64,000 nucleotides of DNA from Edolisoma coerulescens (Eukaryota > Chordata > Aves > Passeriformes > Campephagidae). Both the position numbers and the translations under genes were made by a program. Shown piece after piece: positions 38,025-48,600 of the stretch (position 1 is its first letter; each line of letters begins with the position of its first letter). A model generated the notes under the pieces. That model saw only the letters and a program-made list of their open reading frames with translations, searched no databases and was not told the DNA's origin. Location of the stretch: NCBI GenBank assembly GCA_013397115.1, contig VWZW01002759.1, forward strand, positions 137,073 through 201,072, in the 5' to 3' direction.

Positions 38025-41000
38025 GCTGTGAGGAGTCTGCTCAGCCTTTATTTGTTGGGGTCACAGCTGGTTTGATCTCCAGCAGGTGCAGGAAGGGACA
38101 ATTCCTCAGTCCTGGGACGTTTTGGTGCTGGGGGAGTTTGGAGGCTCTCATCAGATGGCACTGATCTCTCTGGAAGAAGCAGACAGGAAAATCATTTCAA
38201 ATGAATAAATCCAGATTAAAAAAAAACCTCCAACCCTGGTATGAGAGAGCCCAGAACCTGCAACAATGTGGTGGAAGAACAAGTGTCTTTAAAAGCTGGA
38301 GAACATCACATCCATTAATTTATCCTTGGTTTCACTGCTATAAAACTGCAGGGAGAGTCACAATCACCTGCCCCAGAGCAGTGAGAACACATCTCATAAA
38401 AGCCCCTTTCAGACACATCAAGACAATGAAGAAGCTTTAGAATTTGCAATTAAAGTGAACACTATTTTATAATATAAACCTACAATGGAAAAAGATGACT
38501 GGGGAAAGACTTGGCTGGGTATTAAGAGCCAGAAAAACTCACCATGTTCCTGTTCTGAGGAAGGAGGGACGGGAGCTGGGTCGGGATACGCAGGGGTTGG
38601 GGTATCTGGCTTCAAGGAAATCAAGTTTATTCTCCTTTAAAAGAGCAGAAACAGGTAAATTGCTTTATAGTCATCATTTCCCTGAGTATTTCACATCAAG
38701 ATTTAATTCATATAGAATCAGTTAACTGCAAAGGTAGTTCAGATATATTTTACTGCACATTTTTCCTTCTTTTTTTATCAGTTGAATGGAGCATTATCCA
38801 CTTCCAATCCCCTCTGCCATGGGCAGGGCCACCTTCCACTGGAGCAGGGTGCTCAGAGCCCTGGTCCAATCAATACCTGGATTATTGGCAATTTCTAAAA
38901 AAATGAGATCTTTTAGGAAGCCACTTAACCAATGTTTTAAGTCCCACACTGAGGGCCTGTCTAGATTTGCACTCTTCACTTCTTAAAATACTCTTTGGCA
39001 GAAGGGTCTTTAAATAGTTGTTGGCAGCTGAAGGCTTCAGGTACCATTTCTGTACAGGAAACTGGACCTGAAGACAGAATCACAGAATATTCTGGGCTGG
39101 AAGGGACCCACAAGCATCAAAGTCCAACTCCTGGCCAAGCCAGACACCCCTTGTCGTGAAGGGTAAGGTGAATTTGCAGCCTCACATTTCAGGCAGAAAC
39201 CTAAAAGCTCCACATTTATGAGACATTCTGACCTCTCATTTGCAGTACAACCAAAATCCCCACATCAAGACAGCTCCCACCCAGAGCCAGGGCTGGGAAT
39301 TTGAGTGCAAAGCTCAGCCTTTAAATGTAGCACAAGCACAACTTGTCTTGGCCCCTGCATTTACAAATTTTGGTGAGGGGCTTGGAACACAAGTCCTGTG
39401 AGGAACGGCTGAGGGAGCTGGGGTTGTTTAGCCTGGAGAAAAGGAGACTCAGAGGTGACCTCATCACTCTCTGCAACTCCCTGAAGGGTGGCTGTGGTCA
39501 GGTGGGGTTGGTCTCTTTCTCCAAGCAACAACTGACAGAACGAGAGGACACAGTCTTAGGCTGCACCAGGGGAAATTTAGCTTGGATGTCAGGAAAAGGT
39601 TTTTCACTGAGAGTGGTAAAGTTCTGGAATCATCTGCTCAGGGATGTACTGGACTCACCATCCCTGGATGTGTTTAAAAACAGATTGGATGTGGCCCTTG
39701 GTGCCATGGTTTAGTTGAGCTGGTGTTGGGGCATGGGTTGGACTCGGTGATCTTAGAGGTCTCTTCCAACCTGGTGATTCTGTGATTCTGTGACTGGAAG
39801 TGGCACCATAAATCTCACCTGGGTGTTTTGAAACAGGACTGTAGAGTGGTGAGGGTGACCCTCCTGGGCTGGGGGGCTTTGCTGCTCTGGTTGGCTGCCT
39901 GGCTGCTTCTCCTCTCCTCTGAGGATGGCACTGGGATGGTTTTGATGCCAACAGGTGTGGAAGGCAGGTCCTTGCCAGCAGTGCTGGGGGGTCGTGGTTG
40001 GAGGGGGGAATCCCTGCTGGGAGGGGTCCCCTCTGCCAGCCTGGAGCCTGGGGAAATCACTTTGTGGGCCTGGGTCTTCTTGGCTTTCTTGTCTGCTGCC
40101 CCAGGAGTCCTGACATTGATCTGGGGCTTTTCCTTCAGGGGCATTCCCAGCTCGTCCTTGTCGAAGGTGACGAAGGAGCAGTACCCGTCCGTGGAGGAAA
40201 TGGCCAGGAAGGATCCATCACTGGACCTGTTTGGGATTTAGTTTTTTCCATTAAAGGCCAAGATTTTCCTTCAACCCTCACCCAGTGATTTAAGAGCCAT
40301 AATTCTCTAATTTACAGAGCAAAAACGGGTGGATTGCTGCTCAGGCACTGATGAGTGACCACGTGCGTGTCATAAATGAAATATAAACCCAAGGCAAGGC
40401 TCAAGGTGCTGCACAGAACCTGGACATGGAAAAAGGACATTTCCCCCCCCAAAAAAAATCTTAGGAATACAATTCCTTACCATGAAATGTCACTCAGGGT
40501 GTGGTAATGGATGTTGGAAACATAACCAAAGGGAAAGGACTGCTCAGTGTCATAAAAAAGCACAGAATCTTCTGAAGCAACAGCAAACACCAGCCGATAG
40601 GGGAGGTTAAACAGGGCAGGGGGGGATTTGGGACTGATTTCATCTGCAAAGAAAGGAACAGTGAGAATTCTCTTGTATTTATTGCAAGATAGTGACTGCA
40701 CTTAGCCATTCATTTAAATAAAATTACATTCTTAATCAGTATCAAGGTAAACACTGAGAAGGCAGCGCTTGTGTAAAATGTAAAATTTAACATTTCTGTT
40801 GTCTGAAATTTACTTCGCTTTCTTAGTTGAAGAAAAATTGGCAGCTTTCTCCCTCTCGTTTGCTGCTGTTTTGTCTTGTAAATTTTTCCCTCTATTTTGC
40901 AGCTGGAATTTTTCAGTGTATTTATATGAACTTTAATATTAAAGTGTCCCTTTAGAGGAGCTACAGAGACCAAGTGCAGACCCTCATCTCCTTCCTGTGC

Positions 41001-44000
41001 AGCACAATGGAACTAAAATTATGATGAAAACAGAACAGGTAAATCCTGTAAGGAATACTCCAAATTTAACCCTTAAAGCAAGGAGCCAAGCTCTGCCTTT
41101 TCACCTGAGTAATGTCAGTCTTGTTAAAATACAAACACTCCTGGACCCACAATAAAGCTGGATTTTAATCCCCAGATAAATTCTTGTGCAACGTCACACG
41201 ATCCTGTCCCCAGCTCAGAGTTCCTGCTCTGCCCAGTAACACCAGCACTGCTTCCTTGAATAAACACCAGTGGTTGTTGCAAACTGTTCCAACTCCCTGT
41301 GATGTGGGCAGCTGAGACTGAGAGGAATTATTTCACTGCATTGCTCCTCTGGTGCTAAACCAGGTTATTTATTTTGAACACAAAATGGTTAACACTTCAA
41401 CAAAAATATTTAACAGTGTTTCTGCAGCCTGAGAGGCCAAGGAACAACATTTATCCACTCTATCAAAAGCTACTCATGAGGGACTCAGGGTGAACTCAGG
41501 GTCTCAGAATCAGGAAACAGCTTCTAAGATGTGGTACAGCACTGTCTTAGAGGAATGCTAAAAAGGCTGGGGCATAAAATAGTGGCCAGCCACATCTTTT
41601 CCCAGGTTTTCTGGGAGTTCCCACTCCCTGAAGCCTCCCAGTACCTTTAGCAGATGCTCCTCTCAGCTCAAAGTAGACAGGACAGCAGCGAACAGCCAGA
41701 GTTCCCTTGCCAGGACAGGGCAGGTGACCCACGGGCCTTCAGAGAGAACCAGGAGTTCAGAAAACAGACTTGCACTATTTGAATTCTTGATTTTTTTTAA
41801 TGAAAACACATTTTTATGTCACTAAACCCCTACCTTTTAAGATTGTTTCTGGAGAAAACATAGGTGGTGTTTGTAACGTTCTCTCCTGATTCCACACAGC
41901 CAGCTGCACAAACAAAAGTTCCACCATTACTCATCACCTCAGAGAGCTCCTGAGCACACACCTTGTGTCCATAAACATTCTAATTCCCAGGAATTAGGCT
42001 TGTCAATTGGGCAAAAGCTGGGCAACCCAAATACAACTTAAAAAGGCATCCCATATATTTATTTAGTGCTGGTTTTGTTTCCCTTATACACTTCCCCTCC
42101 TCCCAGCTGCTTTTTGATGTTGCCAGACATCAATAAAAGCAGGGCTTGGACAGGCAAACACTGATCCCTCCTTGCTGGGTTGTTTTCACTCTGAATGCAG
42201 AATGTCCTGAGGGAAGGACCCAAACCAAGAGAGACCAGTCAAAAGAAACCACCCATTTATGCTTCATTTCTATTTTAAGAGTTTTGGTGTTGCAATTTAT
42301 TCAGCAAAATGCCATAAATATCAGTTTTATCACAGGAGGAAGTTGATGTTGTGGATTGTTAATGGAGAGTATTGTGGAGTTTTTATTTTCTTCAATAGGG
42401 GAGAATGAAGAATAGCTTAGTTAGGATAAATCAGCATCCCTGAGATGTTGGAAATATTGAAGAACATTGAAACTAGAATATAATAGAGACTGAGGGAACT
42501 GGGAAAGGGGCTCAGCCTGGAGCAAAGGAGGCTCAGGGGGGACCTTGTGGCTCTGCACAAGTCCCTGAGAGGAGGGGGCAGCCGGGGGGGGTCGGGCTCT
42601 GCTCCCAGGGAACAGGGACAGGAGGAGAGGGAACGGCCTCAGGCTGGGCCAGGGGAGGCTCAGGGTGGACACCAGGAGCAATTTCCCCATGGAAAGGGAG
42701 GTCAGGCCTTGGCAGGGGCTGCCCAGGGAGGTTTGGAGTGCCCATCCCTGGAGGTGTCCAAGGAGTGCCTGGAGGTGGCACTCAGTGCTCTGGGCTGGGG
42801 ACAAGGTGGGCATCGGGCACAAGCTGCACTCCATGACCTTGGGAATCTTTTCCAACCTCAGTGACAGAACCCAAGTCACAGCAGATGTTCCCATACCTGG
42901 AGTGAGCAGGTAGGAGCCATCAGGAGTGAAGCTGAGCCTGCGGAAAAACGACTTCATGCTGTCGTCGTGGAACATCCGAAAGCTCCTCGCCTGCAACAGG
43001 AAAACAGGAGTGTGGGAAGGGCCAGGAATGTGGCAGCTGGAATCCCAGCGAGACAAAACATCCACTTGGACAGTCCAGCCTGATGGAACTTTTCAAATGA
43101 AACGTTTTAAAAGCCACAGCTCCTTCAACCTCGCTATAAATTCTTCACAGCTAAGAAAAATAGTTCTTGATCCCTCTTGAGCTGCAAAGCCAAACACTTC
43201 CAGAGCTGTCACCTTCAACCAGTCATCAAAAAATAGTCATAACCTGGAGAACAGCATTATTTAACACCCAGTGTTCCTCAGGCATCTCATTTTAACCCCA
43301 GGATTAGAGGTTGGAAGAGAATTTCTCGTGTGGCGAAGTGCCTGCTCTCAGGCCTGTTCTTCAGTGTCTATAAAACTCCTACAAATGTTTTCCCCAAAAA
43401 AGAAAAGGAATGAACAGAGGGAATTAATAAAGTTATAGCCAGCTTGGAGGTGTTATTTTACTATCACTTAGAACTGGTTGGGAGGAAAAAAAAGCTCTTT
43501 GTTTTCCCTCTTAGGGTTAGAATTTCCTAAATTATCCCTAATTCATATTTTTCTTAAAAACCTAACTACCTTCTTGAAAATTCCAGGCTGTTAACTTTAA
43601 AATATTATTGCTATGTCACATCCATTAATAAGCTCACAGCTATTGCCAGGTATGTTTGAAGTTTTTCCTGTTAAGAACTATTTTTTTTCCCACACTATTT
43701 TTAACATTTACAACTAAGGGGTTGTGTTACTGCTTTCATCAGCAAGAAAGTTTGGGGATGTGGTTTCGGAGTGATGATGGTGGGACTGGATGAGTGTGAA
43801 GGTCTCTTCCAACCTTGATGATTCTGGGACATAGGAATTATCTGAATGGAAGATATTTGATCCTTTGGTTTCATGGAACAGAAAGCTCATATAAAATGGC
43901 ACCCAGCAGAGTCTCCAAGAACCACGTACCTCTCCTTCAGCTCCTGATCCCGATGGCATCTTGGTGACATTGAAGGCCACTCGCTTGGTTTGGGTGTTGT

Positions 44001-47000
44001 AAACCCGCAGGACCCTGTGTGGGAGAGCAGAGTCAGCCAGCAGGGAATCATGGAATTATTTGGGTGGGAAGGGACCTTAAAGATCTGCCAGTTCCATGGG
44101 CAGGGACCCCTCCCACTGCCCCAGGCTGCTCCAAGCCCCAATGTCCAGCCTGGCCTTGGACACTGCCAGGGATCCAGGGGCAGCCACAGCTGCTCTGGGC
44201 ACCCTGTGCCAGGGCCTGCCCACCCTCCCAGGGAACAAACAATTCCTTCCCAAGATCCCATCCAGCCCTGCCCTCTGGCACTGGGAAGCCATTCCCTGGG
44301 TCCTGTCCCTCCAGCCCTTGGAAATTGTCTCTCTCCATGGTTCCTGTAGCTCCTTCAGGCCCTGCAAGGCCACACTGAGCTCACCCCAGAGCTTCTCCTC
44401 TCCAGGCTGAACAATCCCAGCTCTCCCAGCCTTTCCTTTCACCGCAAAAATTTCCCAAAATTGCCCCAAGACCTCCCTTCTCAGTCAGCACCACAAAATA
44501 TAAATTTGGACACCAAATAACCACTAATTAAAATTCTCCTCACAAGACACCACCAGAGGGATGTGTTTTGATGACTGAAGAACCAATGAACCCCTGGCAA
44601 TGTTTGGACTCCATAAGGTTTGGGAAGTCCCAGCATATGGATTTATGGAGGAACGAGGGAATTAGGAAACAGGGAACTGCCAGGGTGTTCCTACCTGCAC
44701 TGTAGGTTCCTAAAAACAATTAACTAGATCTCCATCAGTCATATCATCATGGAATGGTTTGGGCTGGAAGGGACCTTAAAGATCATTTAATTCCAAATTC
44801 CAAATTCCAAATTCCCTACCATGGGCAGGGACACCTTCCACTATCCCAGGCTGCTCCATCCCCAAGGATCAATTTATCAGCTCATTAACACAAGCATGCA
44901 GCACTCTCTTAAGATACAATTGGTATCAATAATAATCAATAACATGAAAACTTAATTCCTAAAGAAAAATTCCTGCAAAAGTTCATTTGCTGTTAAGAGA
45001 GACTTCAGGAATTATTTACCACAAGCAAAATAAATTAACTAAAGTATCATTTTACTTTCACATCAGCCTGCTTACAGAACAAAGTGAATAAAACAAAAAC
45101 TCATATTTATCTGGCATACTTCCTTTTAATTCATCCTCCTGGAAAAAGGAATATTCAGGAAAAACACTCAGACCACCAGCTCACCTGTCACAACTCAGGG
45201 TTGCAATATATTGGCCTAGAGGATCCCAGGTCACTCCTTGGACATAACTCTTGTGCTCATTAAATATTGAAACTTTCTGTCCTGAAATTACAAAGAGCTT
45301 TCAGATCATAAATTCAAACGTGTTTCCAAATATTTCAGAAATAAATCAAGACAAAAAATGTTTCAAAATGTAGAGAAATAATTTTTTAAACATTAAAGTG
45401 TTCATTGGATGGTGGCTGATATCAGAAAAAGTTGCTTTTCAAGCGCCAGTTTAAGGTTTGTTCACTACAAACTTAATAATTAATTAGAATTAATATTAAG
45501 TTAATAGTAGAACTCAGATAAGCAAAGGCAGGAGCTCTCTGACCCCAGTGATGTTCCACAAGTGAAGGTCTCAGAGCCAAAAGATTGATGAGACAAAGTC
45601 ACAGAGAATTTTAGAAATAATTTGTTGAATACTGGTCACAGGTGGGATTTTTCCTATTATTTAAGTGTTGCTTTCTTGCAAAGAAATCCCAGAAGCTGAG
45701 AAGTTTCAAAGAAAATAAACAGCTTTTCAAAAGGATGACACAAACAGAGCTGAGGCCATGCTGCACAACAGCAAAAAGTGGAGTAAGGAATATAAAAGAT
45801 GTTTGTGGAAGAGTCTGGGGAGAAAAAATGTGTGAAGTTATCCTAAATACTCCAAGGTGAACAGATGCCTCAGGTGCAAATTTTGTTGGCCTGAGAATAT
45901 TTTATATCTATTTATAGCAGGGCCTCACAAGCCCAGAAAATCACACAAAAAACCAATCACAAAAAAAGATATTTCCAATTTTTTTCTGGGAAATACCACG
46001 TGGCACTTCCAGCAGGTCTGGAATTCCAAGGGATACCTGCAGCATTTACCTTTAGTGACATCCCACATGATTGCTGTGTTATCTACAGAAGCAGATGCCA
46101 TGTAATTTCCATCTGAGGTCCAACAAATATCATACACATCTTCCAAGTGGCCTCTAGAAGGCAGGAGAAACCAATTATTCATTTGAAAATTAAAAACTAT
46201 GTGTAAATATGAGTTTGATGAATTTTTAGGTTAAAAAAAAAAAATCAGAGGCAAATAAAGGCTCCTGCTGGTGCTTCAAGCATTTCTGAAACTCTTCTCA
46301 CATCGACCTCAGCAGCTGCCAGGAAGTGCTCCTTCAGCTTAAAACCATTGCCCCTTGTCCTGTCACCATCTGATTATTTAAAATACCCCTCACCCTCCTT
46401 TTTCTGAGCCCCATTAACAGGGAGTTAAAAGGATTCATATTAGAGCAAGCAAATTGTAGAGAGCACTCAAGTTCTACACACACTGAAGACTGCACCACAA
46501 GATAAAAGCCACTGGGGAAACAAAAACACTGAAAAGAAAACCAAGCTCACCAAATAATAAATTACCTTAAAGTTTTAATGACTGCCCAGTTCTCCTTGTT
46601 GAGCTGAGCTTCGTCTTCATCCTGAAAAACCAACGGCTCCAACTCTTTGCTGTCATTCAGCTTCCACAGCAAAATGACAGCATCTGCAGAAGAAATCAGA
46701 GGAAGCTGCTTTATTGCCCACTCTTTTTTGTTTGGGCAAAACATAATGCAGGTGGATTTCATTTAGTTTAACCTCACAACTAATTGGAGTAGGACAGAGG
46801 AGAAGCAGCTCTCACCATCCCCTCCGGAGGCCAGGATCTCCCCGCTGGGCGAGAAGCGCACGACGTTGACGGCCTTGGTGTGGCGCGCCAGGTTGGACAG
46901 GAATTCCACGATGGCTTTTCCATCTGGGCCTTTCTCCACTTTCCAGATCTAGTTACAAGAGCGTTACAGCTTTCGAGGACAAGATGTAATGCCACAGGAT

Positions 47001-48600
47001 CATCAAGGTGGGAAGGGACCGCCGGGGTCATCCAGTGCCACCCCAGCAGCACCAGCATCACCCCAAACCCTGTCCCCAAGGGCCACACCCAGACTCCTCC
47101 TGAACACTCCCACAGACAGTGACTCCACCCCTCCCTGGGCAGCTCATTCCAAGGCCTCACCACTTTTCCACGGAAATTCTCTTTCCCAGTCTCCAACCTG
47201 AGCCTCCCCTGGTGCAATTTGAGGCCATTTCCTCTCCTCCTTTCCCTTGGGACATGACAGAAGACCCCGACCCCCCTCACTGCCCCTCCTGTCAGGGAGC
47301 ATCTTTTATGTCAAAGAAAAATGACATTTTTCTAGCCCTAAAATACGGATAAAAAAATCCCTGAAACATATGCACCATCGAGGAAGAAGAGGCCAATTTG
47401 CCAGTGAGGAAGGGAAAAGTTTTGGCTGAGACAACTGAAATAAACTACTACAGAGACTATTTACAAAAGTATGTAATGACGAGGGGGCGTGGCTTCAAAC
47501 TAAGAGAGTAGGTTTAGATTGAATATTAGGATTAAATCCTTCCCTGTGAGGGAGGGGAGGCCCTGGCACAGGGTGCCCAGAGCAGCTGTGGCTGCCCCTG
47601 GATCCCTGGCAGTGTCCAAGGCCAGGTTGGACACTGGGGCTTGGAGCACTCTGGGATAGTGGAAGGTGTCCCTGCCCATGGCAGGGGTGGCACTGGATGG
47701 GCTTTGAGGTCCCTCCCAACCCAAACCACCCTATAATTCCATAGACAGCTGTACAATCTTACACCCTTTCCCCAAACCATCCACTTCCCCGTGGCACGTA
47801 CCTGCCAATAACCCAACATTTTGGATAACAAAACCAACCCGATATTTTGGATAACAAAACCAACCCGATATTTTAGATAACAACCCCCAGACCCTGCAGA
47901 TGCCCCAGACCCGACCCCACCAGGTTTAACTCACCCTCACGGCTGTGTCCACCCCTGCCGAGGCCAGGCGATTGATCCTCCCCTCCGCTCCATGCTGGAA
48001 GTCCAAGCTGTAAACCGGCTCCTTATTATGCCACACTATCTCACAGGTGATGACCTTCATGTTTCCTGGAGACAACAGAGCAAATCCCACATCAATTCCT
48101 GTTCTTTATGGCTCAGGCGGCCAAGCTTTGTGCAGATTTCCCAGGCACCGCTGGCAGAGCCTGGAATTGCACTGCAGGGACTGACAGGATGCTTTGAGGA
48201 AGGCTGTTTCTAAAAGTTATGATTATTATAGCTGAAGTTCCTGTTTGGGGATTGCAAGAGGACGGTATCAAGCCCTGTGCATCGGTTTAAGACTTGAGGG
48301 AAAAACGTTTTTGGGGTAACAACCCCGTCCGGAATCCAAACAACGAGCGGGAACAGGCGGCCCGGCGCGGGCAGGGGAAGTGCGGAGGCGCCGCTGGCCG
48401 CTCCCGCAGCCCCGGGGATCCCCAAATCCCGCTCCCCAGACCGTGGGGACCCCCAGTCCCACTCCCCAGCCCCCCAAAACCCCAACCCCCGGCCGTCTCC
48501 CCCCGTTCGGGCCCCCCCTTCCCTCACCTGCGGCCCGCCCGCGGCTCCCGCGCGCTCCCGCCCTGGGCCGCCCCGCGCATGCGCGCGCCCGCCCCGCGCC
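38025..48600 (-). CDS. CHAF1B: CHAF1B, chromatin assembly factor 1 subunit B (p60), complete gene
   Basis: This is the WD40 subunit of CAF-1, which with CHAF1A and RBBP4 deposits H3-H4 on newly replicated DNA. I assembled 13 coding exons from 48060 (ATG) to 38048 (TAA). Their 1,704 bases encode 567 residues, compared with 559 in human as I remember it, and every junction is GT-AG and in frame. The N-terminal two thirds (about residues 1-390) form the beta-propeller; clear WD units include the VDNTAIMWD and DAVILLWK blades. The C-terminal third is Pro/Ser-rich and basic and carries two B-like motifs known in the human protein as ASF1 contacts: RRVTLTTLQ at the end of coding exon 11 and RRINLISLK at the start of exon 12. 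A 5' UTR exon ends at 48528 in a CpG island. MORC3 lies upstream in the same direction and CLDN14 converges from the other side. The introns carry many CR1 pieces; the reading frame is intact. Confidence 0.97.
38047..38052 (-). terminator. CHAF1B polyadenylation signal overlapping the stop codon
   Basis: AATAAA occupies 38052-38047 on the minus strand and the TAA stop is 38050-38048. GT-rich and T-rich stretches follow at about 38,005-37,980, which would place cleavage near 38,025. The next AATAAA downstream is at 37327-37322. Confidence 0.6.
38048..38169 (-). CDS. CHAF1B: CHAF1B coding exon 13 (terminal)
   Basis: Encodes RSVPSDES, then APKRPRTEE (the PKRPR basic patch matches human LKRPRLDE) and ends SCDPNK with TAA at 38050-38048. 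The stop codon overlaps an AATAAA signal. Confidence 0.9.
38543..38634 (-). CDS. CHAF1B: CHAF1B coding exon 12
   Basis: Encodes [14 protein letters not shown], the second B-like motif followed by a proline-rich linker ending SSEQEH. Acceptor TTTTAAAG, donor GTGAGT. It was chosen because it joins exon 11 in phase to give RRINL. Confidence 0.93.
38798..38868 (-). mobile_element. Short CR1 fragment in CHAF1B intron 11
   Basis: TGCCATGGGCAGGGCCACCT and GGGTGCTCAGAGCCCTGG, group A core only. Confidence 0.7.
39079..39152 (-). mobile_element. CR1 3' end of a different subfamily
   Basis: TCACAGAATATTCTGGGCTG, then GGAAGGGACCCACAAGCATC, in CHAF1B intron 11. Confidence 0.75.
39377..39792 (+). mobile_element. 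CR1 3' fragment, CR1-Y-like
   Basis: GGAACACAAGTCCTGTGAGG, then GGTTGTTTAGCCTGGAGAAA, ending with a doubled GATTCTGTGATTCTGTG tail. In CHAF1B intron 11, 26 bases from the exon 11 donor. Confidence 0.85.
39819..40226 (-). CDS. CHAF1B: CHAF1B coding exon 11 (last blade and disordered tail)
   Basis: The longest exon, 408 bases. [20 protein letters not shown] closes the propeller, LGMPLKEKP follows, and then a Pro/Ser/Lys-rich disordered tail ends [15 protein letters not shown], which includes the first B-like motif. Donor GTGAGA; a CR1 copy begins about 26 bases beyond it. Confidence 0.96.
40481..40643 (-). CDS. CHAF1B: CHAF1B coding exon 10
   Basis: A variable start ([12 protein letters not shown]) leads into [20 protein letters not shown] and [16 protein letters not shown], the penultimate blade. 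Acceptor TTTGCAG, donor GTAAGG. Confidence 0.97.
41645..41736 (-). CDS. CHAF1B: CHAF1B coding exon 9
   Basis: Encodes [20 protein letters not shown] and then YFELR, with a variable end GASAK. Acceptor CTCTGAAG, donor GTACTG. Confidence 0.96.
41834..41903 (-). CDS. CHAF1B: CHAF1B coding exon 8
   Basis: A short 70-base exon encoding [20 protein letters not shown] and then NLK plus AG. Acceptor TTTGTGCAG, donor GTAGGG. It is not obvious from open frames and was placed by homology and phase. Confidence 0.94.
42489..42870 (+). mobile_element. CR1 3' fragment, group B, in CHAF1B intron 7
   Basis: CTGAGGGAACTGGGAAAGGG to TTTTCCAACCTCAGTGACAG, nearly complete group B 3' region. Confidence 0.9.
42897..42990 (-). 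CDS. CHAF1B: CHAF1B coding exon 7
   Basis: Encodes [20 protein letters not shown] and then [11 protein letters not shown] plus one base, a nearly invariant stretch of p60. Acceptor TTGCAG, donor GTATGG. A CR1 3' end lies about 26 bases past the donor. Confidence 0.97.
43780..43828 (+). mobile_element. CR1 3' terminal scrap in CHAF1B intron 6
   Basis: GAAGGTCTCTTCCAACCTTG then ATGATTCTGGGA. Confidence 0.7.
43930..44014 (-). CDS. CHAF1B: CHAF1B coding exon 6
   Basis: Encodes [18 protein letters not shown] and ends GAEGE, with donor GTACGT. A CR1 copy ends only about 31 bases upstream of this exon's acceptor (see findings). Confidence 0.96.
44046..44442 (-). mobile_element. CR1 3' fragment, group A, in CHAF1B intron 5
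   Basis: GGAATCATGGAATTATTTGG through to GAACAATCCCAGCTCTCCCA. It contains, uninverted, the upstream part seen reversed at 25977-26158. Confidence 0.9.
44743..44864 (-). mobile_element. CR1 3' end, group A, in CHAF1B intron 5
   Basis: ATCATCATGGAATGGTTTGG, the heptamer expansion, then CCATGGGCAGGGACACCTTC. Confidence 0.85.
44791..44816. repeat. (CAAATTC)n short repeat inside a CR1 copy
   Basis: ATTCCAAATTCCAAATTCC-type 7-bp units expand what is normally a single ATTCCA in the CR1 3' region. Confidence 0.85.
45185..45281 (-). CDS. CHAF1B: CHAF1B coding exon 5
   Basis: Encodes [20 protein letters not shown] to LSCD, another WD blade. Acceptor AATTTCAG, donor GTGAGC. Confidence 0.97.
46050..46153 (-). 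CDS. CHAF1B: CHAF1B coding exon 4
   Basis: Encodes a full WD blade, [11 protein letters not shown] through [12 protein letters not shown], and splits the following glycine codon. Acceptor CTTCTAG, donor GTAAAT. Confidence 0.97.
46318..46405 (-). mobile_element. Old CR1 fragment in CHAF1B intron 3
   Basis: TTAAAACCATTGCCCCTTGT then CCTGTCACCATCTGATTA. Confidence 0.65.
46566..46683 (-). CDS. CHAF1B: CHAF1B coding exon 3
   Basis: Encodes [11 protein letters not shown] and then the acidic insert [14 protein letters not shown], ending KTL plus AG. The acidic loop is a p60 hallmark. Donor GTAATT. Confidence 0.96.
46816..46948 (-). CDS. CHAF1B: CHAF1B coding exon 2
   Basis: Begins [11 protein letters not shown] and ends GEILASGGD plus one base, followed by donor GTGAGA. 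The acceptor is TTGTAACTAG, with a weak pyrimidine tract. It encodes the end of blade 1 and most of blade 2 ([14 protein letters not shown]). Confidence 0.96.
46992..47306 (-). mobile_element. CR1 3' fragment (group C) in CHAF1B intron 1
   Basis: AAGGGACCGCCGGGGTCATC, CACACCCAGACTCCTCCTGA and CCTCCCCTGGTGCAATTTGA distinguish a third common subfamily. Confidence 0.85.
47479..47743 (+). mobile_element. CR1 3' fragment, group A, in CHAF1B intron 1
   Basis: GGGGGCGTGGCTTCAAACTA through to CCACCCTATAATTCCATA. Confidence 0.87.
47818..47886. repeat. 26-bp tandem repeat in CHAF1B intron 1
   Basis: The unit begins ATTTTGGATAACAAAACC and ends AACCCGAT; two full copies and a partial third with one change. 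Confidence 0.93.
47935..48065 (-). CDS. CHAF1B: CHAF1B coding exon 1 (ATG at 48060)
   Basis: Five bases of 5' UTR, then 42 codons beginning [15 protein letters not shown] and ending VDTAVR, followed by donor GTGAGT. It holds the first WD blade start (EPVYSLDF). The start codon matches the known p60 N-terminus. Confidence 0.96.

Noticed and set aside
42421..43065. 214-codon minus-strand frame covering CHAF1B exon 7
   Set aside because: Only the exon 7 part is real; the rest is read-through of intron 7 into an antisense CR1.
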